Assembly: GCA_035353855.1 (NCBI GenBank)
Contig: DAOQAK010000001.1
Span: forward strand, 1 to 64,000
Source: Bacteroidales bacterium
GTDB taxonomy: Bacteria > Bacteroidota > Bacteroidia > Bacteroidales > CG2-30-32-10
Direction of reading: 5' to 3'
Length of the DNA: 64,000 nt
Below, piece by piece: positions 1 through 8,523 of this stretch (its first letter is position 1; the number at the start of each line of letters is the position of its first letter). Under the pieces are notes generated by a model, which had not been told where the DNA came from, ran no database searches, and was given only the letters and a program-made list of their open reading frames with translations. A program made the translations under genes and the position numbers.

Positions 1-41
1 TAAAAACCTAAACTCTTTTGAAAAATATGTCTAACTTATAG

Positions 42-206
42 GGGGTTAAGACAATAACACCCTGTTGTGATAAATTTGGAGATAAATTAAAAATAATCAT
101 TAGAAATGAACTTAAAAGGCAGCTTGTAGAAAAACCAGAAAAAATAATATCAGAAATATTTCAATACCCTAATTTTTCACCTTCAAATAAAGATATATCA
201 ATATAA
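42..206 (+). pseudogene. C-terminal gene remnant without a start codon
   Basis: An open frame of 54 codons ends at a TAA at 204-206 and is closed upstream by a TAG at 39-41. It has no ATG, GTG or TTG near its beginning. The translation is rich in charged residues and reads like the tail of a soluble protein. A different frame just upstream (ATG at 27) stops after four codons. I infer a decayed or frameshifted gene end, but chance openness in AT-rich DNA is possible. No function can be assigned. Confidence 0.3.
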
Positions 207-253
207 GGGATATTTAAATAAAATTTACACTTTTAATTTTAAACATTAAAGAT

Positions 254-793
254 ATGAAAAAGTTAAAATTTAATGCAATTGTAATTTTTATATTTACTAT
301 TATAATACTTCCCGAATCTAATCCATTTGCAAAAGGAAGTTATCATTTTAGTTTTTTTAATGCAAAAATGTCTATTTTAAAAATAAGTACAGAACCTACA
401 ATTATTGCAAACATGGAAGTATTTATTGATTTTAAAAAGAATGATATATTGAATTATTTTAGTAAGAAAGATAAAACCGTTGAGATAGCGCTAAATGATG
501 ACAATGTTGAAACACTTACTGTTTATGACACAAACCCTAAAATTGCTAAATCTTTTTACATTGACGGTAATAATATTTGTAGTCGATGCCTTTTTGGAAC
601 TCCCTCATCTGATGTTGCAATAAGTATTATAACAATTTTAAATGAAAAATGTGATGCCCAGAAAAATTTTGTAAAATCCAATAAATTGCAAAATCTATGG
701 ACAATGAAAATTTTAGAAAATACATACACATGGTCTTATCATTTTGATAATGAAAGTGAATTTTATTTCTTCAATTGTGACAAATACAAATAG
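254..793 (+). CDS. secreted protein of unknown function
   Basis: This 179-residue protein is not recognised. Residues 1-27 look like a signal peptide: a KKLK start, a long hydrophobic stretch, and an Ala-rich cleavage area near PFAKG. The mature part carries a CxxC pair (NICSRC) and two further cysteines, one close to the C-terminus, which could form disulfides after export. There is no lipobox. It stands alone, with a gene remnant upstream and the convergent purE gene downstream. The coding region is very AT-rich. It is probably a small periplasmic or surface protein. Confidence 0.6.
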   Translation: MKKLKFNAIVIFIFTIIILPESNPFAKGSYHFSFFNAKMSILKISTEPTIIANMEVFIDFKKNDILNYFSKKDKTVEIALNDDNVETLTVYDTNPKIAKSFYIDGNNICSRCLFGTPSSDVAISIITILNEKCDAQKNFVKSNKLQNLWTMKILENTYTWSYHFDNESEFYFFNCDKYK

Positions 794-880
794 AAATTGT
801 TTACAAGCACTTTTGCAGCTTTTTTACTTGATTCCTGACTTTGACATGCGACTTCGCGTCCCGCCAGCAACCATGTGCCG

Positions 881-1402
881 TTAATTCGTCTTAAAATTAT
901 TTTTGATCTTAGCTAATTCATCATTGGCTTTTACAACCTTCGATTTCAGTTTTTCTTTATAATCGCGAACTTTCTGCAACATTTTTTCATCACCTGTGGC
1001 AAGCATCTGTGCTGCCAGTATAGCTGCATTGGCAGCGCCATTCAATGCAACAGTAGCAACAGGAATACCCGAAGGCATCTGTAAAATTGAAAGAATAGAA
1101 TCCCAACCATCAATAGAATTAGATGATTTTATTGGAACACCAATTACAGGACAAGGAGTGCAGGCTGCTATAACTCCCGGCAAATGCGCAGCTCCGCCGG
1201 CTCCGGCAATGATAACACGAACTCCGCGGCCATAAGCATTCATAGCAAAATCCATCACCTTGTCGGGTGTGCGGTGTGCCGACAGTGCATTGATTTCATA
1301 ATATATCTGAAACTCTTCCAGTATTTTTACAGCTTCTTCCATAATGGGCATATCCGAAGTGCTTCCCATTATTATACTTACCTTAGGTTCTTTATTTTCC
1401 AT
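881..1402 (-). CDS. purE: N5-carboxyaminoimidazole ribonucleotide mutase PurE
   Basis: PurE converts N5-carboxyaminoimidazole ribonucleotide to 4-carboxyaminoimidazole ribonucleotide in cytoplasmic purine synthesis. The protein is 173 residues, the usual length for class I PurE. It shows the GSTSD phosphate-binding turn (residues 13-17), the SAHRTP motif with the active-site histidine (41-46), and the GAGGAAHLPG loop (67-76). The frame extends eight codons further to a TTG, but the ATG at 1402 places the first strand correctly and is preferred. It is divergent from hpt, another purine gene, which fits a shared purine theme. No purK is seen beside it. Confidence 0.95.
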   Translation of the reverse strand: MENKEPKVSIIMGSTSDMPIMEEAVKILEEFQIYYEINALSAHRTPDKVMDFAMNAYGRGVRVIIAGAGGAAHLPGVIAACTPCPVIGVPIKSSNSIDGWDSILSILQMPSGIPVATVALNGAANAAILAAQMLATGDEKMLQKVRDYKEKLKSKVVKANDELAKIKNNFKTN

Positions 1403-1442
1403 AAAATCATAAATTTGATATGGCAAAAATAAAAAAAAATGA

Positions 1443-1475
1443 TTTGATGTATTGATTTATGAATTCTTATCTTTG
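1443..1475 (+). promoter_or_regulatory. Bacteroidota-type promoter for hpt-adk-obg
   Basis: TTTG at 1443-1446 is followed after 21 bases by TATCTTTG at 1468-1475, which matches the TAnnTTTG -7 consensus exactly. Transcription would begin near 1481-1485, leaving a leader of about 55 bases before the hpt ATG. It lies in the divergent gap between purE and hpt. Confidence 0.6.
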
Positions 1476-1537
1476 TAGATTAAGTAATAAATAAAAAGTA
1501 CACGAAAAATAAATATTTTTAAGGTTTAATTTGATCT

Positions 1538-2071
1538 ATGAAAACAGTCCAGATAAAAGATAAAGAATTTTCTGTTTCTATTAAAGAGAATGACATTCTT
1601 AAAGCTATTGATGCAATTGCCGGAAAGATAAACAAGGACATGAGTGATAAAAACCCTTTATTCCTTGTTATCCTTAATGGTTCATTCATGTTTGCCGCCG
1701 ACCTTTGTAAAAGGCTTACCATGCCATGCGAAATATCTTTTGTCAAGCTATCGAGCTACCAGGGAACACAATCTACACTAAATGTAAAAACGCTCATAGG
1801 ATTGGATGATGACATCAAAGACCGCAACATAGTTGTTGTTGAAGATATTGTTGATACAGGTCATACTATAGAAGATACACTGAAAAGCCTGGAACAATAT
1901 AAACCGGCTTCGGTTAAAATTGCTACTTTGCTTTTTAAACCCAAAGCTTATGTAAAGAATTTTCCTATTGACTATATAGGCATTGAAATTCCAAATGATT
2001 TTATTGTAGGCTACGGACTCGACTATGATGGCTACGGTCGCAACCTTGCTGATATTTACAAGATAGTATAA
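1538..2071 (+). CDS. hpt: hypoxanthine phosphoribosyltransferase
   Basis: The enzyme salvages hypoxanthine (and usually guanine) with PRPP to give IMP or GMP in the cytoplasm. The 177-residue length is typical. The PRPP-binding motif VVVEDIVDTG sits at residues 99-108, and a type I PRTase fold surrounds it, with the SSYQGT flexible-loop segment at 72-77. The gene starts with ATG after an AT-rich leader that has no Shine-Dalgarno sequence. Adenylate kinase follows after 18 bases and obg after that. This order recurs in Bacteroidota and suggests one transcript linking purine salvage, nucleotide balance and a ribosome GTPase. Confidence 0.95.
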   Translation: MKTVQIKDKEFSVSIKENDILKAIDAIAGKINKDMSDKNPLFLVILNGSFMFAADLCKRLTMPCEISFVKLSSYQGTQSTLNVKTLIGLDDDIKDRNIVVVEDIVDTGHTIEDTLKSLEQYKPASVKIATLLFKPKAYVKNFPIDYIGIEIPNDFIVGYGLDYDGYGRNLADIYKIV

Positions 2072-2089
2072 AAATAAAAAAATAAACTT

Positions 2090-2662
2090 ATGCTGAATCT
2101 CATTCTTTTTGGTCCTCCGGGATCTGGTAAAGGAACCCACTCCTTAAAACTTGTGGATAAATACAACCTGGTACACATCTCTACCGGAGATATTTTCCGC
2201 AGCGAAACAAGCAATAAAACCGAATTGGGACTGAAAGCCAAAAGCTATATGGATAAAGGCGCACTGGTTCCCGATGAATTGGTAATCGACATGCTTTTTT
2301 CTGTTATGGATCGCCATGAAAACGCTAAAGGCTTTGTGTTCGATGGTTTTCCAAGAACATTAGTCCAGGCAGACAAGTTTGATGAAATGCTGAATAAAAA
2401 GAATATGCCCATTTCTATGGTTGTATCGCTCGAAGTTAGTGATGATGAACTTATAAAAAGACTGGTGAAACGTGGCATAGAATCAGGAAGAAGCGATGAT
2501 ACCGAAGAGGTGATCAAGCAACGACTTGATGTGTATAATAAACAAACCAAACCACTGCTCGACTATTATAAAAACAAAAAATTACTTCAATCTGTGTATG
2601 GCATTGGCAGTATTGAAGAAATTTTTAATAGTATTTGCGAACGAATCAATGGAAAACGCTAA
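2090..2662 (+). CDS. adk: adenylate kinase
   Basis: Adenylate kinase interconverts ATP plus AMP with two ADP. The P-loop GPPGSGKGT is at residues 8-16, the AMP-site sequence STGD at 31-34, and FDGFPRT at 84-90. The LID is the short form: the RG-x2-SGR-x-DD segment has no zinc cysteines, and the total is only 190 residues. The gene begins 18 bases after hpt and is followed by obg after 38 bases, so it belongs to the same operon. Start and stop are clear. Confidence 0.96.
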   Translation: MLNLILFGPPGSGKGTHSLKLVDKYNLVHISTGDIFRSETSNKTELGLKAKSYMDKGALVPDELVIDMLFSVMDRHENAKGFVFDGFPRTLVQADKFDEMLNKKNMPISMVVSLEVSDDELIKRLVKRGIESGRSDDTEEVIKQRLDVYNKQTKPLLDYYKNKKLLQSVYGIGSIEEIFNSICERINGKR

Positions 2663-2700
2663 AATATTTTCCGAATAAATTTTGGAAATGAAACGACTTT

Positions 2701-3702
2701 ATGGCTTCTTCAAATTTTGTTGACTATATAAAAATTTTTTGTCGCTCAGGTAAAGGTGGCGCCGGTTCTGCGCATCTGCACAGGGCCAAGTACGTTCCTA
2801 AAGGCGGTCCCGATGGCGGCGATGGTGGAAGAGGTGGACATATTATTCTAAAAGGAAACAACCAGTTGTGGACATTGCTTCACCTGAAATATACAAGACA
2901 TGTTTTTGCTGAACCCGGACAGAATGGTAGCGAAAATCAAAGTTCAGGACTTGCAGGGAAAGATCGTATCATCGAAGTTCCTTTAGGAACAGTAGCAAAA
3001 GATGCGGAAACAGGAGAAATAAAATGCGAAATAACTAAAGACGGCGAAACAGTTATACTTATAAAAGGTGGAAGAGGAGGTTTAGGAAACCAGCATTTTA
3101 AAACTTCTACAAACCAAACCCCGCGTTATGCACAGCCCGGCGAGCCTAGTATAGAAAGCACGATAATACTCGAACTGAAAATACTTGCCGATGTTGGCCT
3201 TGTTGGTTTTCCTAATGCAGGAAAATCAACATTGCTTTCAAAAGTTTCAGCAGCAAAACCCGAAATAGCAGATTATCCATTCACCACACTGGTTCCAAAC
3301 CTTGGTATTGTTTCATACCGCGATAATAGGTCATTTGTAATGGCTGATATTCCAGGCATCATAGAAGGCGCCAGCGAAGGCAAAGGACTTGGATTGCGCT
3401 TTTTACGCCATATTGAAAGAAATTCCATTCTGCTTTTCATCGTTCCTGCAGATAGCAAAGACATAAAAAAAGAATACCAGATTTTAGTGAATGAATTAAA
3501 ACAATATAATCCTGAATTAATTCATAAAGAACGTATTCTTGCTGTTTCGAAAAGCGATCTGCTTGATGATGAACTGAGAGCGGAAATAAAAAAGACATTA
3601 CCTCGCGTTGCACACATTTTCATTTCTTCACATACCGGCGATGGACTATTGAAGTTAAAAGACCTGATCTGGAAAAAGCTTACATCATACGATATTGAAT
3701 AA
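2701..3702 (+). CDS. obg: Obg family GTPase (CgtA/ObgE)
   Basis: Obg is a GTPase that acts in late 50S subunit assembly and the stringent response. The 333-residue protein has the glycine-rich Obg fold first (residues 7-160, with many GGxGG turns). The G domain follows, with G1 GFPNAGKS at 169-176, G3 DIPG at 216-219 and G4 SKSD near 284-287. The C-terminal OCT domain found in Firmicutes Obg is absent, which is usual for this phylum. It is the last gene of the hpt-adk-obg run; the next gene starts 75 bases later. Confidence 0.96.
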   Translation: MASSNFVDYIKIFCRSGKGGAGSAHLHRAKYVPKGGPDGGDGGRGGHIILKGNNQLWTLLHLKYTRHVFAEPGQNGSENQSSGLAGKDRIIEVPLGTVAKDAETGEIKCEITKDGETVILIKGGRGGLGNQHFKTSTNQTPRYAQPGEPSIESTIILELKILADVGLVGFPNAGKSTLLSKVSAAKPEIADYPFTTLVPNLGIVSYRDNRSFVMADIPGIIEGASEGKGLGLRFLRHIERNSILLFIVPADSKDIKKEYQILVNELKQYNPELIHKERILAVSKSDLLDDELRAEIKKTLPRVAHIFISSHTGDGLLKLKDLIWKKLTSYDIE

Positions 3703-3777
3703 AGTTAAAAAGTTTTGATTAATTTTGTTTATCCATAATTTTTGAATGAAAATTTTACATTTGTAAAAAAACATGCT

Positions 3778-4764
3778 ATGATAAAGCAATTGAAAATAAA
3801 AAATTTCAAATCAATTAAAGATTTGACAATAAATTGCAAGAAACTAAATGTTTTTATCGGAGAACCCAATTCCGGCAAAAGTAACATCATTGAAGCATTA
3901 TCACTACAAAGTCAGGGTGCAATTGGAAATGAATTAAATAAACAAATATTTCGTTATAAAACAATCGGCGATTTATTTTATGATTTTAATATTAATAATC
4001 AAATTGAAGTTAATACTGAAGATAAATATACTATTTTAAAATATGCAATCCGAGAAAACGGAGTTCCCGAAAACCAGTTTTACTTTTTATTAGATTCAGA
4101 AAAAGATGTTAAGAACCCAATTATTCTTTCACATGGAGGGAGTGTAGATAATAAAGGCAACATAGGAAATACCAATGTTCATTTTTATGAATATAAAAGG
4201 CTTTCAAATTTTTTCAATTCTTATACACCACACTTATCCGTTCCTTATGGAGAAAATCTTCCTGCTTTGCTTTTATCAAATTCTGAATATAAAAAATGGG
4301 TTTCGGAATTTCTAAAATCGAAAGGATTGACTTTAACAATAAAGCCAACCGAAAATGAAATCCTTGCAAGCAAATTAGTAGATGATGAAATTTACAGCTA
4401 TCCTTATTTTTCTATATCTGAAACATTACAAAGAATAATTTTTTACACAATTGCAATAAAAAGCAATAAAAACAATATTATTTTATTTGATGAACCTGAA
4501 AGCAACACATTTCCCTTTTACACAAAATACCTGGCTGAAAAAATTGCATTAGATAAAACAAATCAATTTTTCATTACAACCCATAATCCGTATCTCTTAT
4601 TAAACATGATTGAAAAATCCAAACAAACCGATATAAATGTTTGTTTAGTACAAATGAAAAATTTTAAATCGATTGCTACGGAATTAAATGAAAAACAAAT
4701 CTCTGAAGTTTTAAATTTAAACTCTGATATATTTTTTAATTTCGACAAAATACTAAGCTTATGA
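3778..4764 (+). CDS. AAA family (OLD/RecF-like) ATPase
   Basis: This 328-residue ATPase resembles the ABC-like AAA_21 group. Walker A GEPNSGKSN is at residues 28-36, following the typical opening KIKNFKSIKD. Walker B ILFDEPES puts its Asp at residue 238, and the TTHNPYL histidine is residue 269. A SETLQR segment stands where the ABC signature lies. The frame opens at a TTG at 3742, but the ATG at 3778 directly precedes the conserved opening and is preferred. The stop overlaps the next ATG by four bases, so the two are translationally coupled. No TOPRIM domain is fused; the partner gene may supply one. A defence or nucleic-acid role is inferred only. Confidence 0.8.
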   Translation: MIKQLKIKNFKSIKDLTINCKKLNVFIGEPNSGKSNIIEALSLQSQGAIGNELNKQIFRYKTIGDLFYDFNINNQIEVNTEDKYTILKYAIRENGVPENQFYFLLDSEKDVKNPIILSHGGSVDNKGNIGNTNVHFYEYKRLSNFFNSYTPHLSVPYGENLPALLLSNSEYKKWVSEFLKSKGLTLTIKPTENEILASKLVDDEIYSYPYFSISETLQRIIFYTIAIKSNKNNIILFDEPESNTFPFYTKYLAEKIALDKTNQFFITTHNPYLLLNMIEKSKQTDINVCLVQMKNFKSIATELNEKQISEVLNLNSDIFFNFDKILSL

Positions 4765-5216
4765 AAGAAGTTCATGTTGAATGCAAACCCGATGAACTCT
4801 TAGTTTCCATGTTAGGATGTCAAAAAAAAATGATTACACATCACCAGGGAAAGTCACGTGTATTCTCAGCGCTTTGTAAAACAAAAAATCAACGTGCAAT
4901 GGTTGATGAAGACCCTGATAGTCCTAAAACCAGTTACGAAAAAGAATTGAAATTAACTGAAGAATCTAATGGAATAAAATATTATGTAGATAAATTGGGA
5001 AACAAAATATGTTTCCTGAATGGCAAGCTTGAGGATTGGATAATTTTCACATGCAAACAACATAAAATAAAACTCTCAAATTTTGGATTACCTGATAATC
5101 CTGAAGAATTACACGATATCATCAACTACAGGTTATCTAATTTTGAAAAATTGCTGAACGAACTCATTGAAAAAAATGTTCAGGGAATTATTAAACTTAA
5201 AGAATGGTTAAACTAA
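4761..5216 (+). CDS. small partner of the ATPase, possibly TOPRIM-like
   Basis: This 151-residue protein is not firmly recognised. It begins with a strand carrying Glu7 (VHVEC), and a second hydrophobic strand ends in VDEDPD at residues 48-53. An N-terminal glutamate followed by a DxD-type motif is the layout of TOPRIM nuclease domains and of the small proteins encoded next to OLD-like ATPases. The gene overlaps the ATPase stop by four bases (ATGA), which argues for a joint complex. The C-terminal third is helical and lysine-rich. It could instead be an unrelated regulatory subunit. Confidence 0.6.
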   Translation: MKEVHVECKPDELLVSMLGCQKKMITHHQGKSRVFSALCKTKNQRAMVDEDPDSPKTSYEKELKLTEESNGIKYYVDKLGNKICFLNGKLEDWIIFTCKQHKIKLSNFGLPDNPEELHDIINYRLSNFEKLLNELIEKNVQGIIKLKEWLN

Positions 5217-5240
5217 AAAATAATAATTATTTTCATTGAA

Positions 5241-6248
5241 ATGAAAATTTCAGCATCAATATATTCCAATAAAGATAAAGAACTTGATACACTTATCAAT
5301 GAACTTGATGCGCATCATGTGAATTTTTTTCATATCGATTGCAATGATAATCCAGCGGTTTTTGATGATATAAAAAAAATAAGAACACTTAGCAAAACGC
5401 CTATCGACCTGCATCTCATCACACAGCAACCGGAAAAATATTTTTCACTGATCGAAGAAAACAATATTGAGAATGTAACTTTCCAGTTTGAAAAATTAAA
5501 AAACGGTTTTCATCTTCCTAAAAATTTAAAATCGAATTTTGGGTTATCAATAGTTTCTGAAACCGATATTGAGATTTTTGAGAAATTTAAAAATCAATTT
5601 TCTTTCATCCTATTCATGGCCACTACTCCCGGGCAAAGCGGAGGAAAATTCAACAAACAGAATTTCAAAAAAATCAATGAATTCCGGAATAAATATCCCG
5701 GCAAAAAAATTCATGTCGATGGCGGTATCAATGAAGAACTTTCTTTTATTTTAAGAAACATGGGGGTGAATGTTGTTGTAATCGGCAGCTATCTTTTTAA
5801 AAGTGAATTCATCGGCTCTGCACTGCTTCAGTTGAAAAGCGACGATATTGAAGGGCATTATTGCGTAAAAGATTTTATGCTCGATATAGATGAAACTCCA
5901 AAATTGATTTCAGGGAAAATTTCATTCTACGATGTTTTGAAATCGATTGATGATTATAAAATGGGATTCACCGTAATCACCAATGGTGAAGGTATTCTTC
6001 AAGGTATCATCACCAATGCAGATATCCGGAAAAGTTTATTAAGAAATTACAAAAACATTTTAAATGCATCAGTTGATGATATGCTTAACCGCGATCCTGC
6101 TTATGTTTACGACTACGAAACTGTAACGGATATTTTGAACTATATCAAGACCCTTGATTTTCCTATACTTTTCATGCCCGTTGTTGACAAAGAAAAGAAA
6201 TTGGTCGGGGCAATTAAATTTAACAATCTTATCAAAGGCGAATCATGA
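5241..6248 (+). CDS. ribulose-phosphate 3-epimerase-like protein fused to a CBS pair
   Basis: Residues 1-205 form a TIM barrel of the ribulose-phosphate epimerase family. The metal and catalytic residues are kept: His31 and Asp33 (FHIDC), His58 (DLHLI) and Asp160 (HVDGG), plus the phosphate loop IGSYLF at 181-186. Residues 208-335 are two CBS motifs that resemble the C-terminal half of arabinose-5-phosphate isomerase (KdsD/KpsF), with the MGFTVITN and GIITNADIRKSL segments. The likely reaction is ribulose-5-P to xylulose-5-P, with nucleotide sensing by CBS. The stop overlaps the start of the DAHP synthase gene, linking it to that pathway. Substrate is inferred. Confidence 0.75.
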   Translation: MKISASIYSNKDKELDTLINELDAHHVNFFHIDCNDNPAVFDDIKKIRTLSKTPIDLHLITQQPEKYFSLIEENNIENVTFQFEKLKNGFHLPKNLKSNFGLSIVSETDIEIFEKFKNQFSFILFMATTPGQSGGKFNKQNFKKINEFRNKYPGKKIHVDGGINEELSFILRNMGVNVVVIGSYLFKSEFIGSALLQLKSDDIEGHYCVKDFMLDIDETPKLISGKISFYDVLKSIDDYKMGFTVITNGEGILQGIITNADIRKSLLRNYKNILNASVDDMLNRDPAYVYDYETVTDILNYIKTLDFPILFMPVVDKEKKLVGAIKFNNLIKGES

Positions 6249-7243
6249 TCATTCATTTAAAGAAAAATATAAGTAAAACTTTAGCGAAAGAAATCGCCAC
6301 ACGATTTGAAGCGGTTGAACTTATAACCGAAAACGGGATTATACTTATTACTCCGCATACTGTAAAAAAAGTAGAGGACAAACATCTTGAACACATTGAT
6401 AAATCGTGGGTTTTCGACAGCGACATTCAACTGTCCAGCAGGAAATACAAAAAAGAAACGCACGAGATAAAAATCAGGAACTTCACTATTGGTGGCGCTT
6501 CCAGGAATACTTTGGTAACTATCGGACCTTGCGGTGTTGAATCGGAAGAACAAATTTCGGAGACCGCAAAACTCATTGATGAACTGGGATTGCACACGAT
6601 AAGAGCAGGAAGTTTCAAACCACGCACATCGCCATACAGCTTTATGGGTATGGGTGTTGAAGGATTAAAGCTGCTTGCTAAAATACGCGACAAATATGGT
6701 TTTCCGGTATTTACTGAAGTGCGCGACTCATCACATGTTGACGATGTAATTGAATATGCCGATGTGATACAGATTGGTGCTAAGGCCATGTACGACCACG
6801 GAATACTAAGGAAATGCGGAAAAACAAAAAAGCCGGTTCTCCTGAAACGAGGATTTGGCAGCACTTTGCAGGAATTTGTCCAGGCAGCTGAATTTATTCT
6901 TTCGGGCGGAAATGAAAATGTAATACTTTGCGAACGCGGCATCCGCACATTTGAAACCAAGACACGTTTCACTCTTGATTTGTGCGGTGTTGCTTACCTG
7001 AAAGAAAATACAAACCTTCCGATAATCCTCGATCCGAGTCACGCAATGGGTTATGCTTACGGTGTGCCCGACCTTGCAAGAGCTTGTATGGCAATGGATG
7101 TGGAAGGTTTATTGATTGAGGTTCATCCCAACCCGGCTGTGGCAAAATCGGATGCATCGCAACAACTGAATCATGATGAGTTCAGAAAACTTTTCAAAAC
7201 ACTGAAACCTATTGCTAAAGCAGTGGGAAGGGAGATTGTTTAG
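6245..7243 (+). CDS. aroF: 3-deoxy-7-phosphoheptulonate synthase, type I-beta
   Basis: DAHP synthase condenses erythrose-4-P with PEP, the first step of the shikimate pathway. Residues 1-75 form a small N-terminal domain like the regulatory ferredoxin-like domain of Thermotoga DAHPS. The barrel follows, with GPCGVES at 94-100 and RAGSFKPRTSPYSFMG at 120-135. The KDO-8-P synthase family shares this fold, but KPRTSPYSFMG and the added N-terminal domain favour DAHPS. The ATG overlaps the stop of the epimerase gene by four bases. The pentose-phosphate epimerase could help set erythrose-4-P supply. aroK is at 21.3 kb, not adjacent. Confidence 0.88.
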   Translation: MIIHLKKNISKTLAKEIATRFEAVELITENGIILITPHTVKKVEDKHLEHIDKSWVFDSDIQLSSRKYKKETHEIKIRNFTIGGASRNTLVTIGPCGVESEEQISETAKLIDELGLHTIRAGSFKPRTSPYSFMGMGVEGLKLLAKIRDKYGFPVFTEVRDSSHVDDVIEYADVIQIGAKAMYDHGILRKCGKTKKPVLLKRGFGSTLQEFVQAAEFILSGGNENVILCERGIRTFETKTRFTLDLCGVAYLKENTNLPIILDPSHAMGYAYGVPDLARACMAMDVEGLLIEVHPNPAVAKSDASQQLNHDEFRKLFKTLKPIAKAVGREIV

Positions 7244-7510
7244 AGTTTAGAGTTGACGGTTGACGGTTGACAGTTTAGAGTTTGAAGTTTGTTCAATGTT
7301 CAAAGTTTAATGTTAAGAATCGAAATTTAATTTTTTTCTCTTTGAATTTTGTCTGCCTCAGGCGGATTGGTTCTTTGAACTTTCTTCACTGTCAGGCTGA
7401 GTTTATCGAAGCCTGTCGAAGCCTGTCGCAAAGTGATACAAGTTTTTAAGTTTGATGTTTAGAATTTAAAGTTTTTTTTTAATTTTTAGTTTTCACAATA
7501 TTTTTTTCAT
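7244..7510. repeat. intergenic tandem and palindromic repeat debris
   Basis: No gene is seen here. The left part has short tandem units built from GTTGACG and TTTAGAG. The middle carries CTGCCTCAGGCGG, an imperfect palindrome. A duplicated TCGAAGCCTG lies near 7408-7428. Such debris is common between genes in this window. Confidence 0.5.
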
Positions 7511-8209
7511 ATGACATTCATCGGGAAAAACATTAAGTTCCTTAGAGAACAGCAACAGTTACCTGACAAGAAATTAGCCATGATGTGCAACATGACTGTG
7601 GATGCATTACATGCCATAGAAAACAATTCGCATGAGCCAAACCTGCAACAATTGGTACTTTTGGCTGAAGCCCTGAATTACCCTATCGACAGGCTTATTG
7701 CTGACAATCTTGAAAAAAATTATTATACATTAAAAAGTTTCGATTTTAAATTTCTTGCTCTCGATATCGACGGAGTGCTTACCAATGGAGGAATGTACTA
7801 TACCGAAAGCGGTGATGAATTTAAAAAGTTTGACACGAAAGACGGTCTTGCAATTAAAACGTTGATTGCTGCCGGAAACAATGTTGGTTTTTTAAGCTCC
7901 GGAATAAACAGCAACATTATTGAAAAACGCGCACAGTTGCTGGGTGTTCAGAAAGTTTATGTAGGCACATGGAAAAAACTGGAAGTGCTTGAAGGCTGGT
8001 GCAAGGAATTAAATATAGGCTTGGAAAATGTTGCTTATGTAGGCGATGATGTAAACGATCTGCAGGTTATCCAGAAAGTAGGTTTATCTGCATGCCCGGC
8101 CGATGCAGTAACATTGGTTAAAGAAGCCTCAAATATTGTTCTCTCAAAAAAAGGCGGCTGTGGCTGCGTTCGCGAGTTTATTGAAAAATTCCTGATGGAT
8201 ATCAGGTAA
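7511..8209 (+). CDS. XRE-type HTH fused to a KdsC-like HAD phosphatase
   Basis: Residues 7-63 form a Cro/CI-type helix-turn-helix domain. Residues 78-230 form a small-cap-less HAD phosphatase of the KdsC (KDO-8-phosphate phosphatase) subfamily. HAD motif I is DIDGVLTNG (Asp85, Asp87), motif II is Ser130 in FLSSG, motif III is Lys155 or Lys156, and motif IV is GDDVND at 178-183. KdsC itself has no HTH and normally has TGR at motif II, so substrate and role may differ. The gene follows the epimerase and DAHP synthase genes after a 267-base repeat-filled gap. A sugar-acid phosphate substrate and DNA binding are inferred. Confidence 0.8.
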   Translation: MTFIGKNIKFLREQQQLPDKKLAMMCNMTVDALHAIENNSHEPNLQQLVLLAEALNYPIDRLIADNLEKNYYTLKSFDFKFLALDIDGVLTNGGMYYTESGDEFKKFDTKDGLAIKTLIAAGNNVGFLSSGINSNIIEKRAQLLGVQKVYVGTWKKLEVLEGWCKELNIGLENVAYVGDDVNDLQVIQKVGLSACPADAVTLVKEASNIVLSKKGGCGCVREFIEKFLMDIR

Positions 8210-8267
8210 CTAAAAATTTACTTTATTTTTTCATTAAAAAAACTGTTTAATTTTTATAAAAATATTA

Positions 8268-8363
8268 GCCACTAAGGCACTAAGTCTCAAAGCTTCACAA
8301 AGTCTGGTACTACTGGCTTTAGATGTTATTTACGGTTCTTAGTGTCTTGGTGACTTTGCGGCA
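8268..8363. repeat. long imperfect inverted repeat in the 8210-8523 gap
   Basis: CACTAAGGCACTAAG at 8270-8284 pairs with CTTAGTGTCTTGGTG at 8338-8352 (13 of 15). Similar CACTAAG/CTTAGTG and ACAAAG/CTTTGTG inverted repeats recur at 47.5 and 61.9 kb. The rest of the 314-base gap is AT-rich and shows no gene. Confidence 0.6.
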
Positions 8364-8523
8364 AAACATCTTATTGCTAAAATAATTTATGAATTTAAAT
8401 AACTTATAAAAGTTTATCCTTAAATATTTTTGAATAAGATTAAAAGGTTTTAATTTTGAATGAAAACAAAATTAATATCTATTCACTTTGCTGAATATAT
8501 AAACTTGTTGTGTGACATTATTT

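Noticed and set aside
6245..7243. KDO-8-phosphate synthase instead of DAHP synthase
   Set aside because: The N-terminal regulatory domain and the KPRTSPYSFMG motif fit DAHP synthase type I-beta better.
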